Below, one piece after another: positions 49,885 through 58,024 of a stretch of 64,000 nt of DNA (the stretch's first letter is position 1; every line of letters starts with the position of its first letter). Position numbers and translations under genes: made by a program. The notes below the pieces were generated by a model, which saw nothing but the letters and a program-made list of their open reading frames with translations, had not been told where the DNA came from and did no database searches. Location: contig NZ_VNHS01000007.1 in assembly GCF_008124765.1 (NCBI RefSeq), positions 1 through 64,000 of the forward strand, given 5' to 3'. Origin of the DNA: Paenibacillus methanolicus (GTDB taxonomy: Bacteria > Bacillota > Bacilli > Paenibacillales > Paenibacillaceae).

Positions 49885-49940
49885 GTGCTTCAGGGAGCAG
49901 ATCGCCGCGGCGCTGCTCCCTGTTTCATTGAAGCAACAGG
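49885..49940 (+). repeat. Dispersed repeat, right-half copy
   Basis: CAGGGAGCAG-ATCGCCGCGGCG-CTGCTCCCTG, then TTTCATTGAAGCAACAGG. It begins 12 bases after the reductase stop and is the last copy seen in the window. Confidence 0.8.
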
Positions 49941-50070
49941 AGAACTCCAACTACATGAAGGCTATCATTCCGACAAAATAAGCGCCTGTCTGCTTTAGAA
50001 TGCGACAAACAAATCGTAGGGGAGGGACTATAATACATGGAGTATCCTAGGTGAAGGTGATGATTAGACG

Positions 50071-51219
50071 ATGAAAATCAAAAGCTATGAGACGTTTATC
50101 GTGCCGCCGCGCTGGCTGTTTCTGAAGATCGAGACGGACGAGGGGATCGTCGGTTGGGGTGAACCGATCGTGGAGGGCAAAGCGCATACCGTTCAGGCCG
50201 CCGTGGACGAGCTCATGGACGCGTTGATCGGCAAAAATCCGCTGCGGATCGAGGACCACTGGCAGGTCATGTACCGCGGCGGTTTCTACCGGGGCGGCGC
50301 TATACTCATGAGCGCGATCGCCGGCATCGACCAGGCGCTGTGGGATATCAAGGGCAAATATTACAATGCCCCGATTCATGAATTGCTGGGCGGGGCTTGC
50401 CGCGATACGATCCGCGTCTATTCCTGGATCGGCGGAGACAGACCCGACGATGTGGGCCGGGCCGCGCTCGAGAAGAAGCAGGCCGGATTTACAGCCGTGA
50501 AGATGAATGCGACGGAGGAGCTGCAGTTCATCGATTCCTACGAGAAGATCGATCGGGTAGCGGAACGCGTCGCCGCGATTCGGGAATCGGCGGGGCCGCA
50601 TTTCGGCATCGGCGTGGATTTCCACGGCCGCGTCCATAAGCCGATGGCGAAGGCGCTCGCGAAAGCGCTTGAACCTTACCGGCTGATGTTTATTGAAGAA
50701 CCGGTGCTGCCGGAGCATAACGAGGCGCTTCGGGATATCGCGACGCATACGAGCACGCCGATCGCGACCGGCGAGCGGATGTTTTCCAGATGGGATTTCA
50801 AGGCGCTGCTGCAGAGCGGTTACGTGGATATTATCCAGCCTGATCTGTCCCATGCCGGCGGCATTACGGAGTGCAAGAAAATATTCGCGATGGCGGAAGC
50901 CTACGACGTGGCCGTTGCTCCGCACTGCCCGCTTGGACCGATCGCGCTCGCCGCATGTCTGCAGGTCGACGCGACCGCCTATAATGCCATTATTCAAGAG
51001 CAGAGCTTGGGTATTCATTATAACGAGAACAACGACTTGCTCGATTATTTGACCGACCCGGCGGTATTCGATTACCAAGACGGTCATGTTCGCATTCCGA
51101 GCGGACCCGGCCTTGGGATCTCGGTGGATGAAGACGTGGTCCGCAAGATGGCCCAAACCGGTCATCGCTGGCGCAATCCATTATGGAGACATCAGGACGG
51201 TACGGTGGCGGAGTGGTGA
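50071..51219 (+). CDS. dgoD: D-galactonate dehydratase-like enolase superfamily enzyme
   Basis: The 382-residue protein matches DgoD: MKIKSYETFIVPPRWLFLKI, then GIGVDFHGRVHKP, LMFIEEPVLPEH and ATGERMFSRWDF (metal ligands Asp-Glu-Glu), and VAPHCPLGPIALAACLQ with the catalytic His. It removes water from a sugar acid to give a 2-keto-3-deoxy acid in the cytoplasm. TATAAT at 50029 may be its promoter. SDR, metallohydrolase and MocR genes follow, and a heparinase-type lyase lies downstream, so the acid may come from a uronate- or aldonate-containing polymer. Confidence 0.9.
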   Translation: MKIKSYETFIVPPRWLFLKIETDEGIVGWGEPIVEGKAHTVQAAVDELMDALIGKNPLRIEDHWQVMYRGGFYRGGAILMSAIAGIDQALWDIKGKYYNAPIHELLGGACRDTIRVYSWIGGDRPDDVGRAALEKKQAGFTAVKMNATEELQFIDSYEKIDRVAERVAAIRESAGPHFGIGVDFHGRVHKPMAKALAKALEPYRLMFIEEPVLPEHNEALRDIATHTSTPIATGERMFSRWDFKALLQSGYVDIIQPDLSHAGGITECKKIFAMAEAYDVAVAPHCPLGPIALAACLQVDATAYNAIIQEQSLGIHYNENNDLLDYLTDPAVFDYQDGHVRIPSGPGLGISVDEDVVRKMAQTGHRWRNPLWRHQDGTVAEW

Positions 51220-51299
51220 TGATGACAACGGATGTTCGTCAGCCGCGATAGCGGGTATTTGTCGGTAGAGCGACGAATTGGCGAGCGCTTAGAGGAAAG

Positions 51300-52082
51300 G
51301 TGGCGGGAACGTTGGGAAGCCGGCTTCAAGGCAAGGTCATTGTCGTCACGGGCGGAACGAAGGGCATCGGCAAGGGAATCGCATTGCTGTGCGCCCAAGA
51401 GGGTGCTACGATTGTGCTTGGAGGAAGGAATGAACAAGACGGCGCGCGCGTTGTACGGGAGATCGAAGCATCCCATCATGCGGAGGCTTCGTTCGTCCAG
51501 GGGGATATCGGCCGGGAAGCGGCGTGCAAGCGGCTGATGGAGGAAACGGTGAACCGGTACGGCCGCGTCGACGGGCTGGTCAACAACGCGGGCGTTTTCC
51601 CTCGAGGCTCCATGCTGGATACGTCGGAGGAGCTGTTCGACTCGATCTTCGCCGTTAATATGAAAGGCGCCTTCTTCTGTGCCAAACATGCCATCGCGTC
51701 CATGCGGCAATCCGGCGGAGGCTCCATCGTCCATATCGGTTCGACGAACGGCTACAAAGGCCCGAAGGATTTGGCGGCCTATTCCTGCTCGAAAGGGGCC
51801 ATGCTGACGTTAAACCGTCACATTGCGGCCCATTACGGCGAGGATCGCATTCGCTCGAACTGGATTACGGTCGGTTGGGTAGCCTCGGAAGGCGAAATCG
51901 AACTCCATCAGAGCAAGGGCGTGAGCCCGGAACAATTACAGCGGAAGGCAGCGTCTCATATTCCTTCCGGCCGCATGCAAACGCCGGAAGATATCGCGTA
52001 TGGCGCCGTCTATTTATTGTCGGATGAATCCAGTCAAGTGACCGGCACCGAGCTGCACATCAACGGAGGGATAGGTTTATGA
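51300..52082 (+). CDS. Short-chain dehydrogenase/reductase
   Basis: The 260-residue classical SDR has TGGTKGIGKGIAL, a GGRNEQD second strand, NNAGVFPRG, Ser in HIGSTNGYKG and YSCSK. It ends GTELHINGGIGL as usual. GTG 51300 (GAGG four bases away) or TTG 51312 may be the start. It overlaps the next gene by four bases and lies 80 bases after dgoD, so it probably oxidises or reduces an intermediate of the same sugar-acid pathway. Confidence 0.9.
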   Translation: MAGTLGSRLQGKVIVVTGGTKGIGKGIALLCAQEGATIVLGGRNEQDGARVVREIEASHHAEASFVQGDIGREAACKRLMEETVNRYGRVDGLVNNAGVFPRGSMLDTSEELFDSIFAVNMKGAFFCAKHAIASMRQSGGGSIVHIGSTNGYKGPKDLAAYSCSKGAMLTLNRHIAAHYGEDRIRSNWITVGWVASEGEIELHQSKGVSPEQLQRKAASHIPSGRMQTPEDIAYGAVYLLSDESSQVTGTELHINGGIGL

Positions 52083-52921
52083 CGAACACACCGCATACGC
52101 GGATCGGGGAAGCGCTGATCCGGGAGATCGACGAGACGCGCGTTCCTTATGGCATGCTGGCGATTTGGTTTCTGGGCCAATGCAGCATCGTCGTGAAAGG
52201 AGGAGACGTGGTCCTCTACGTCGACCCGTATTTGAGCCCGTCGCCGCATCGGGCCTTCGAGCCGCCGATTACGCCGGAGCAAATGACGAATGCGCAATAT
52301 GTACTCATTACGCATGAACATTCGGATCATCTGGATTCGGATACGATTGCCGCTCTGGCGAAGACGCATGGCGATACGGTATATATGGCTCCGGGATATT
52401 GCCGGGAAACGATGCTTCGGCTCGGCGTCCAACCGGACAAGCTGATCGGGGCTCGAACGAATGCATGGTGGGAGGGCCCGGGGTTCCGGATCAAGCCGCT
52501 GCCCGCCGCGCATGAAGAGCTGGAATACGATCAAGAGCTGGACCATCGTTTCGTAAGTTACGTGATCGAACTGAATGGCGTTACGCTGTACCACGCCGGC
52601 GACACGACCGTCTACCCCGGGTTGATCGAAGCGCTGCAAGCCGAATCGATCGATCTGGGCATGCTGCCCATCAACGGGCGGGACCCGTTCCGCAATGCGA
52701 AGAATATCGTGGGCAACATGAATTACCGGGAAGCGGCGGAGCTCGCGGTCGCGGCCGGCTTCGATACCGTCGTTCCGCTGCATTACGATATGTTCGCGGG
52801 TAATTCGGAGCACCCCGGTTATTTCGTCGACTATCTGTACGACCGGTATCCGACGCGGAAGAGCCATGTCATGGCCCGGTTCGAGCGGTACGCGTATGTT
52901 TCGGCCGCGGCGCTGCGTTAG
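52079..52921 (+). CDS. UlaG-like metallo-beta-lactamase-fold hydrolase
   Basis: The 280-residue protein carries the metal motif THEHSDHLD, a further ligand in YHAGDTTVYPG and a late His in VVPLHYDMFAGN. This arrangement resembles UlaG, the L-ascorbate-6-phosphate lactonase. Coupling to the SDR and position after dgoD suggest it opens a sugar-acid lactone, which fits an aldonate pathway (dehydrogenase makes lactone, lactonase opens it, dehydratase continues). The substrate is inferred only from context. Confidence 0.87.
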   Translation: MTNTPHTRIGEALIREIDETRVPYGMLAIWFLGQCSIVVKGGDVVLYVDPYLSPSPHRAFEPPITPEQMTNAQYVLITHEHSDHLDSDTIAALAKTHGDTVYMAPGYCRETMLRLGVQPDKLIGARTNAWWEGPGFRIKPLPAAHEELEYDQELDHRFVSYVIELNGVTLYHAGDTTVYPGLIEALQAESIDLGMLPINGRDPFRNAKNIVGNMNYREAAELAVAAGFDTVVPLHYDMFAGNSEHPGYFVDYLYDRYPTRKSHVMARFERYAYVSAAALR

Positions 52922-52967
52922 TAGAATTTATCATAAACGAGCCATGTGACAAAAAGGATGCCGATCA

Positions 52968-54356
52968 ATGCCGATTAACTCTTTTGACGATTACCCGATG
53001 AGTTGGAAGCCATCCATCGATAAAACCAAGAAGCCGATTTACCGTGCGCTAGCCCGGCAGCTGCAGCAGGATATTTTCAGCGGCGTTTTAGTGCCCGGCA
53101 CGAAACTTCCATCGCAGCGCGAACTGGCCGATTTTCTGGACTTGAATTTAAGCACCATTTCCAAAGCGTTCAAGATGTGCGAGCTGAAAGGCTTATTAAG
53201 CGCGGCGGTCGGCAGCGGGACGTTCGTCGCGTACGATGCGTTGTCGAATTCGTATTTGCTGGAAGACGCGAAGCCGGCGCATTTGATCGAGATGGGCGCC
53301 ACGCTGCCGGATCGGGTGTCCTATGAGCCGCTGATGCTCCAGCTGAGAAGCATGCTGCAAGAGGCGGATTACGACAAGTGGTTCGGGTATGCCCGGCCAG
53401 GCGAGAGCCTGTGGCAGAAGGATGCGGCGGTCAAGCTAATCCGAAGAGGCGGGCTGGAGACGACCGTGGATCGGATTCTATTCGCGAGCGGCAGTCAAAA
53501 TGCGATCGCGGCCACCCTTGCGAGTCTATGTAAGCCCGGAGACCGCATTGGCGCCGATCCGCATACGTATCCCGGCCTCAAGACGGCTGCGGCCATGCTC
53601 AGCGTGCAGATCATCCCGATCAAATCGGAGAACGACGAAATGAGTCCGGCCGCTCTGGAGTATGCGTGCAGGAACGAAAATATCAAAGGCCTATACTTGA
53701 TTCCCGATTATCATAATCCGACGGCCGGCCGGATGTCGGCAGCGAATCGACGACGGATTGCGGCAATCGCCCAATCCTATAATCAATTCATAATCGAGGA
53801 CGCGTCGTATAGTCTTCTTGATGAGGAACCGCCTCCTGCTATCGCATCCTTCGCGCCGGAACAGACGATCTACATCGCGAGTTTATCCAAATCGATCGCG
53901 CCGGGGCTGCGTCTCGCGTATACGGCCGTACCGAGCCAATTCAAGGAGCGCTTATCAAAGGCGCTGTACAATTTAAACGTTTCCGTATCGCCGCTGCTTG
54001 CCGAACTGGCCGCCCGTATGATCGTCTCGAATCAATTGGACGTCTTGATCGAGGGACATCGGCAACAAAACATTCGCCGTAACCAAGCCGTCAACCGGTA
54101 TTTGGGAGACTATGCGTGCATGGGCGAGGATACGGGCATCTTCCGCTGGCTGCGATTACCGGGCGGGGTCACCGGCGCCGAATTCGAAGCGCTAGCCGCG
54201 CGGCGAGGGGTACAAGTGTATGCGGCCGACCGTTTCGTAGTCGGGAATCACTCTCCGGAGCGGGCGGTCAGGCTTGCGGTCTGCGCGCCGGCAACCGCGG
54301 AGGAACTGGAAGAAGGATTGAAGATACTGCAAAGCTTGCTCAGCGAGCTCGCTTAA
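52968..54356 (+). CDS. MocR-type regulator (GntR HTH plus aminotransferase domain)
   Basis: The 462-residue protein has a GntR HTH ([35 protein letters not shown]) and a PLP-binding domain with Lys in [14 protein letters not shown] and Asp in [22 protein letters not shown] precedes ATG 52968, and ATG 52998 is also possible. It lies 46 bases after the UlaG-like gene and may control the dgoD operon. A hairpin with a long T-run follows. Confidence 0.92.
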   Translation: MPINSFDDYPMSWKPSIDKTKKPIYRALARQLQQDIFSGVLVPGTKLPSQRELADFLDLNLSTISKAFKMCELKGLLSAAVGSGTFVAYDALSNSYLLEDAKPAHLIEMGATLPDRVSYEPLMLQLRSMLQEADYDKWFGYARPGESLWQKDAAVKLIRRGGLETTVDRILFASGSQNAIAATLASLCKPGDRIGADPHTYPGLKTAAAMLSVQIIPIKSENDEMSPAALEYACRNENIKGLYLIPDYHNPTAGRMSAANRRRIAAIAQSYNQFIIEDASYSLLDEEPPPAIASFAPEQTIYIASLSKSIAPGLRLAYTAVPSQFKERLSKALYNLNVSVSPLLAELAARMIVSNQLDVLIEGHRQQNIRRNQAVNRYLGDYACMGEDTGIFRWLRLPGGVTGAEFEALAARRGVQVYAADRFVVGNHSPERAVRLAVCAPATAEELEEGLKILQSLLSELA

Positions 54357-54364
54357 ATTGTTTG

Positions 54365-54396
54365 CCATACAATTATAATATTGTATGGTTTTTTTG
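54365..54396 (+). terminator. Intrinsic terminator
   Basis: CCATACAAT-TATAAT-ATTGTATGG followed by seven T residues. Confidence 0.88.
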
Positions 54397-54433
54397 TGCG
54401 TGTTATGATGGGGCAAATCTTGAGGGAGGAACT

Positions 54434-54616
54434 ATGATGAACGATCCTGTCGTTATTGTCGGCGCGGGTCTAAGCGGCCTGCGCGCCGCTTCTTTGCTAA
54501 CCTCGCAGGGCATCCCGTGCAGGGTGCTCGAGGCTAGAGATCGGATCGGCGGCAGAGTCTTGAGCGCATCGGCGCTCGGCCACCTTTCCGCTGGAACGAG
54601 CCGGCGAAGCCTATGA
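54434..54616 (+). pseudogene. FAD amine oxidase-like N-terminal fragment
   Basis: GGGAGGA and ATG 54434 open [20 protein letters not shown] and [14 protein letters not shown], the FAD-binding start of flavin amine oxidases. The frame becomes meaningless after about 45 residues and stops at 54616. A different frame of the same bases ([20 protein letters not shown]) may be another relic. About 400 residues are missing. Confidence 0.8.
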
Positions 54617-54708
54617 CAACATGATGACGGCCTCCGCCCGGTTTCGCGCCGTTCTCCATATTTACGAAGGCAGTTGATTGATAAGGGTACAGGATAGGGG
54701 AGGGTTAC

Positions 54709-56016
54709 ATGTCGAATCAGTCGGCACTGGGTAAAGAAAAAAGATCAAGCAGGGGAGAATGGCTTAGGCAATACGCGGATTCCCCCGAGAAACAACGTCG
54801 TTTGTACAAAAGAACGATGATCATCGTCATCGCTTCTCAAATGTTCGGCGGGGCGGGACTGGCCGCCGGCATCACGGTAGGGGCTCTGCTAGCGCAGGAT
54901 ATGCTCGGCACGGATGGCTATGCCGGCATCCCGACGGCCTTGTCTACGTTAGGTTCCGCCGCGGCTGCGCTCCTCGTCGGCCGCCTATCCCAGCGCTCGG
55001 GTCGTCGCGCGGGTCTGGCCGCGGGCTTCTTGGCGGGCGGCCTTGGCGCCGTCGGCGTCGTCCTGGCAGCCCTCCTCGATCATATCGCGCTGCTCTTCGT
55101 CTCGCTGTTGGTGTACGGAGCGGGCTCGGCGACGAACTTGCAGGCTAGATACGCCGGCACCGATCTGGCGCTCCCGACGCAGCGGGCCAAGTCGATTAGC
55201 GCCGCGATGGTCTTCACGACGTTCGGCGCGGTTGCCGGTCCGAATCTCGTCACGATTACCGGTCGATTAGCCGCGTCTATGGGCGCTCCCGCGCTCACGG
55301 GTCCGTTCATGCTGGCGGCTGTCGCATATCTGGCAGCAGGTTTGGCGCTGCTCCTCTTCCTGCGTCCCGATCCTTTGCTCGTGGCCCAAGCGATCGCGGA
55401 AGCGGAGCATAGCCAAGATCGTCCGCATCGCGCGCGGCAATCGCGAACGCCGGAAGCGAGCGTGAATAAACGGGGGATTATCGTTGGCGCGTCGGTGATG
55501 GTGTTAACCCAAATCGTCATGACCGGCATTATGACCATGACGCCGGTTCATATGCAGCATCACGGGCACGGACTGGGCGAGGTTGGCATCGTGATCGGGA
55601 TCCATGTTGCGGCCATGTTCCTGCCTTCGCTGCTTACGGGCGTTCTCGTCGATAAGTACGGACGAATGCCGATGTCCTATGCCTCCGGCGTTACCTTGCT
55701 CTTGGCCGGCTTACTCGCGGCCTTCGCCCCCGGCGACTCCATGGTCCTTCTCGTTCTGGCGCTCGCTCTCCTTGGATTGGGATGGAATTTCGGCTTGATC
55801 AGCGGGACGGCCGCGATCGTCGATGCCGCGCCTCCGCACATCCGCGCGAAGACGCAAGGAACCGTGGACGTGCTGATCGCGCTGGCCGGAGCGTCCGGCG
55901 GCGCATTGTCCGGCATGGTGGTGGCGCAGTCCAGCTATTCGGCGCTCTCCTTGGCGGGCGGCTTCCTGTCCTTGCTTCTGATCCCGGTCGTCTTGTGGTC
56001 CCGGCGGAAGGGATAG
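54709..56016 (+). CDS. MFS transporter
   Basis: The 435-residue protein has twelve predicted helices, a cytoplasmic N-terminal arm of about 40 residues, the MFS signature after helix 2 (LVGRLSQRSGRRAGLAAGFL) and its counterpart in the second half (GVLVDKYGRMPMSYASG). GGGGAGGG precedes the ATG. A charged loop (about 225-260) separates the halves. It is probably an exporter; the substrate is unknown. Confidence 0.9.
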   Translation: MSNQSALGKEKRSSRGEWLRQYADSPEKQRRLYKRTMIIVIASQMFGGAGLAAGITVGALLAQDMLGTDGYAGIPTALSTLGSAAAALLVGRLSQRSGRRAGLAAGFLAGGLGAVGVVLAALLDHIALLFVSLLVYGAGSATNLQARYAGTDLALPTQRAKSISAAMVFTTFGAVAGPNLVTITGRLAASMGAPALTGPFMLAAVAYLAAGLALLLFLRPDPLLVAQAIAEAEHSQDRPHRARQSRTPEASVNKRGIIVGASVMVLTQIVMTGIMTMTPVHMQHHGHGLGEVGIVIGIHVAAMFLPSLLTGVLVDKYGRMPMSYASGVTLLLAGLLAAFAPGDSMVLLVLALALLGLGWNFGLISGTAAIVDAAPPHIRAKTQGTVDVLIALAGASGGALSGMVVAQSSYSALSLAGGFLSLLLIPVVLWSRRKG

Positions 56017-56044
56017 GCGGGTTAAATAAACTTCCAAGCAGCGA

Positions 56045-56228
56045 GGAGGCAAGATTCTGCATGGACAAATTAAACTCCGTGCCAACTGGAATGGATTTGC
56101 GCTTATAGAAGATATTGCGGTGGCCCGGCATCTACGAAACAAGGGAGTGGGAACGGCCGACCGCGCACGAGAAAGCGATTTTTTGGTATTACAAATTCTA
56201 GTCCTCTCGCGAAAATGGCACCATTGTT
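56045..56228 (+). pseudogene. satA-like GNAT acetyltransferase remnant
   Basis: Bases 56060-56150 encode HGQIKLRANWNGFALIEDIA and ARHLRNKGVGTA, a close likeness of the acetyl-CoA motif of streptothricin acetyltransferases. No start exists, the N-terminal half is missing and the sequence becomes unrelated after the motif. The remaining bases to 56364 hold nothing recognisable. Confidence 0.65.
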
Positions 56229-56364
56229 CGCCAATCCCCGAATCGTTCGCTGTTCGGCTAGCCCCGCGCTGGCTAAATTAGAGGGAACGCCGACTGACAA
56301 AGCGCCATCCGGTCGTCCTGTTTTTTGATAGAATAGGTACAAATCTATCGAGTGGAGGATGGGC

Positions 56365-57987
56365 ATGCACACGAATACCGAACGGATGAGCCGGATAACG
56401 CTGCAGATGGCGGAAGAAGCTTGGGAGAGGCCTCTGCAAGACAGCGGGCTATGGCATCATAACGACATCCGCAACAATTTCTATGATGCCGCTTATTTGT
56501 ATGCAGCCGCCGCGGACGAGAGACTGGACGCGTCCTTCGACCGGCGCGAGGCGGCCGACCTTGCGAGCAACGTGTTCATGCACGTGCTCGAGCTGCAGGA
56601 TCGGAATCCGGAAAGTCCGACTTATGGACATTGGCCGCTGCATCTGGGGGAGCGCCCGGAGCTGGCGCCCATCCATACGCTGCCTGCCGAGCTGATGAGC
56701 GCCTTAATGGTCTATTGGCAGTACCGCTATGAAGACGCCATGGATGAGCAGCTGTCCGGCGCGTTCGAGCATGCGATTCGCCGCATGTACGAGAGCGGTT
56801 TCTTCCGCCGGACCGTGCAGAGCTTCAATCATCATGAGGCCAAATATACCGCGGCGAAGCTGCTCTTCGGACAGCGTTACGGCGACGCGGACTTGCTCGC
56901 TGCCGGCCGGCGCGATCTGCAGCTTACCCTTGCGCGGATTCGCGAGGCGGGAATGGCCGAATACGGGGCGCTGCCGTGGTTCTGGCATTGGGTCCAGGCG
57001 TTCTCGAGCGCCTATTATGTCGTCGAGGATGACGGGATTCGCGAAGAAATCGCCGATCTGCTGGAGGAGCTGTGGCTGTACCGGGCGCGGCATTATTTGA
57101 ACGGGGCGTGGATCGGCGGACGGATGCGCAGTTTGCCCGTCGATCTGCCGCGCGACCGGAACGTGGCCTTCGACTATGTGCAGTTCGGGGACTTCGAGCT
57201 TCCGCGGCGATTGCCCCGCGCGGAGTTCGCCGGCTTGCTCCATGTCGCCGGCTCGGAGGAGGTCAGCCGAACGGCATGGCGCTCCGGACAGGAGGAGATC
57301 GCGTACGCGATCGTCCCGGCCGATGGCGGCGCGAAGCTGCATCAGACGATCTACCGCACGGCGCATGCGGCGACAGGCGGAATTCTGGAGCGGGTCGCCG
57401 AGTTCGACAACGAGCAGCACCGGTGGGAGATTACGCTGCCGCTGTCCGAGGCGGAGGGCGCGAACCGGCTGTATCTCTTCTCGCCCGGCGCGGGTTATGC
57501 CGAAGGCGACCCGCGGCATGCGAGCGATCGCGGGGAACTGATGCTGCGCAAGCATACGGCGCTGGGACTGTACGCCCCGCAAGCGGAGCCGGTCCGGTTG
57601 GTCGGGGTGCTGCCCGCGGGAACGTGGCGCCGGGAACAGAACCGCGCTTATGGCGAACTCCAACATCTCTATGCGGCACTGTTCATGCCCGGCGGATTCG
57701 TGATGGCGCCTATGGACGATTATGTGAAACTCGACAGTTCTGGCGATGGCGGCCGCTGCAATGGTTTTGTCGTCGAGGTGGTGGAGAAAGAAGCTGCTGC
57801 GGCGCTCGGGATCCATACTTTGGACGATTTCTTCTTGTCCATGGAGCGCCGGAGACCGCAGTGGGAGAACGAGGCGGGCAAGCGTCCGTCAGTCCGCTAC
57901 CGGACGCCTGCCGGGGAGGATCTGGAGCTGGCCATCGTCGGGAATGAGGTCGTTCGAAGCTCTAACGGGACGCGGCTTAATAGGTAA
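56365..57987 (+). CDS. Uncharacterised protein paired with heparinase-like lyase
   Basis: The 540-residue cytosolic protein has an all-helical first half (to about 280; NFYDAAYLYAAAADERLDAS, SFNHHEAKYTAAKLLFGQRY, ALPWFWHWVQAFSSAYYVVE) that suggests an alpha/alpha toroid, and a beta-rich second half. No signal peptide is present. ATG 56365 has GGAGG at seven bases; ATG 56359 is too near. It is followed after 37 bases by a heparinase II/III-like gene of similar two-domain plan, so it may be a divergent lyase or glycoside-processing partner. No family name is claimed. Confidence 0.7.
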   Translation: MHTNTERMSRITLQMAEEAWERPLQDSGLWHHNDIRNNFYDAAYLYAAAADERLDASFDRREAADLASNVFMHVLELQDRNPESPTYGHWPLHLGERPELAPIHTLPAELMSALMVYWQYRYEDAMDEQLSGAFEHAIRRMYESGFFRRTVQSFNHHEAKYTAAKLLFGQRYGDADLLAAGRRDLQLTLARIREAGMAEYGALPWFWHWVQAFSSAYYVVEDDGIREEIADLLEELWLYRARHYLNGAWIGGRMRSLPVDLPRDRNVAFDYVQFGDFELPRRLPRAEFAGLLHVAGSEEVSRTAWRSGQEEIAYAIVPADGGAKLHQTIYRTAHAATGGILERVAEFDNEQHRWEITLPLSEAEGANRLYLFSPGAGYAEGDPRHASDRGELMLRKHTALGLYAPQAEPVRLVGVLPAGTWRREQNRAYGELQHLYAALFMPGGFVMAPMDDYVKLDSSGDGGRCNGFVVEVVEKEAAAALGIHTLDDFFLSMERRRPQWENEAGKRPSVRYRTPAGEDLELAIVGNEVVRSSNGTRLNR

Positions 57988-58024
57988 TCGGCAGGTGACG
58001 AAGAACGGGAGGCGGAGTGCGAAC

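Noticed and set aside
28678-49940. Reading the repeats as integron attC sites
   Set aside because: The RYYYAAC and GTTRRRY core sites are not found at the element ends (tails read GTAACGGGCAG or GCTAACGGGCAG), and no tyrosine integrase gene is present. Only the general layout is similar.
51219-51299. Ten-codon frame after dgoD (MMTTDVRQPR)
   Set aside because: It is too short to support; it is listed only as spacer before the SDR gene.
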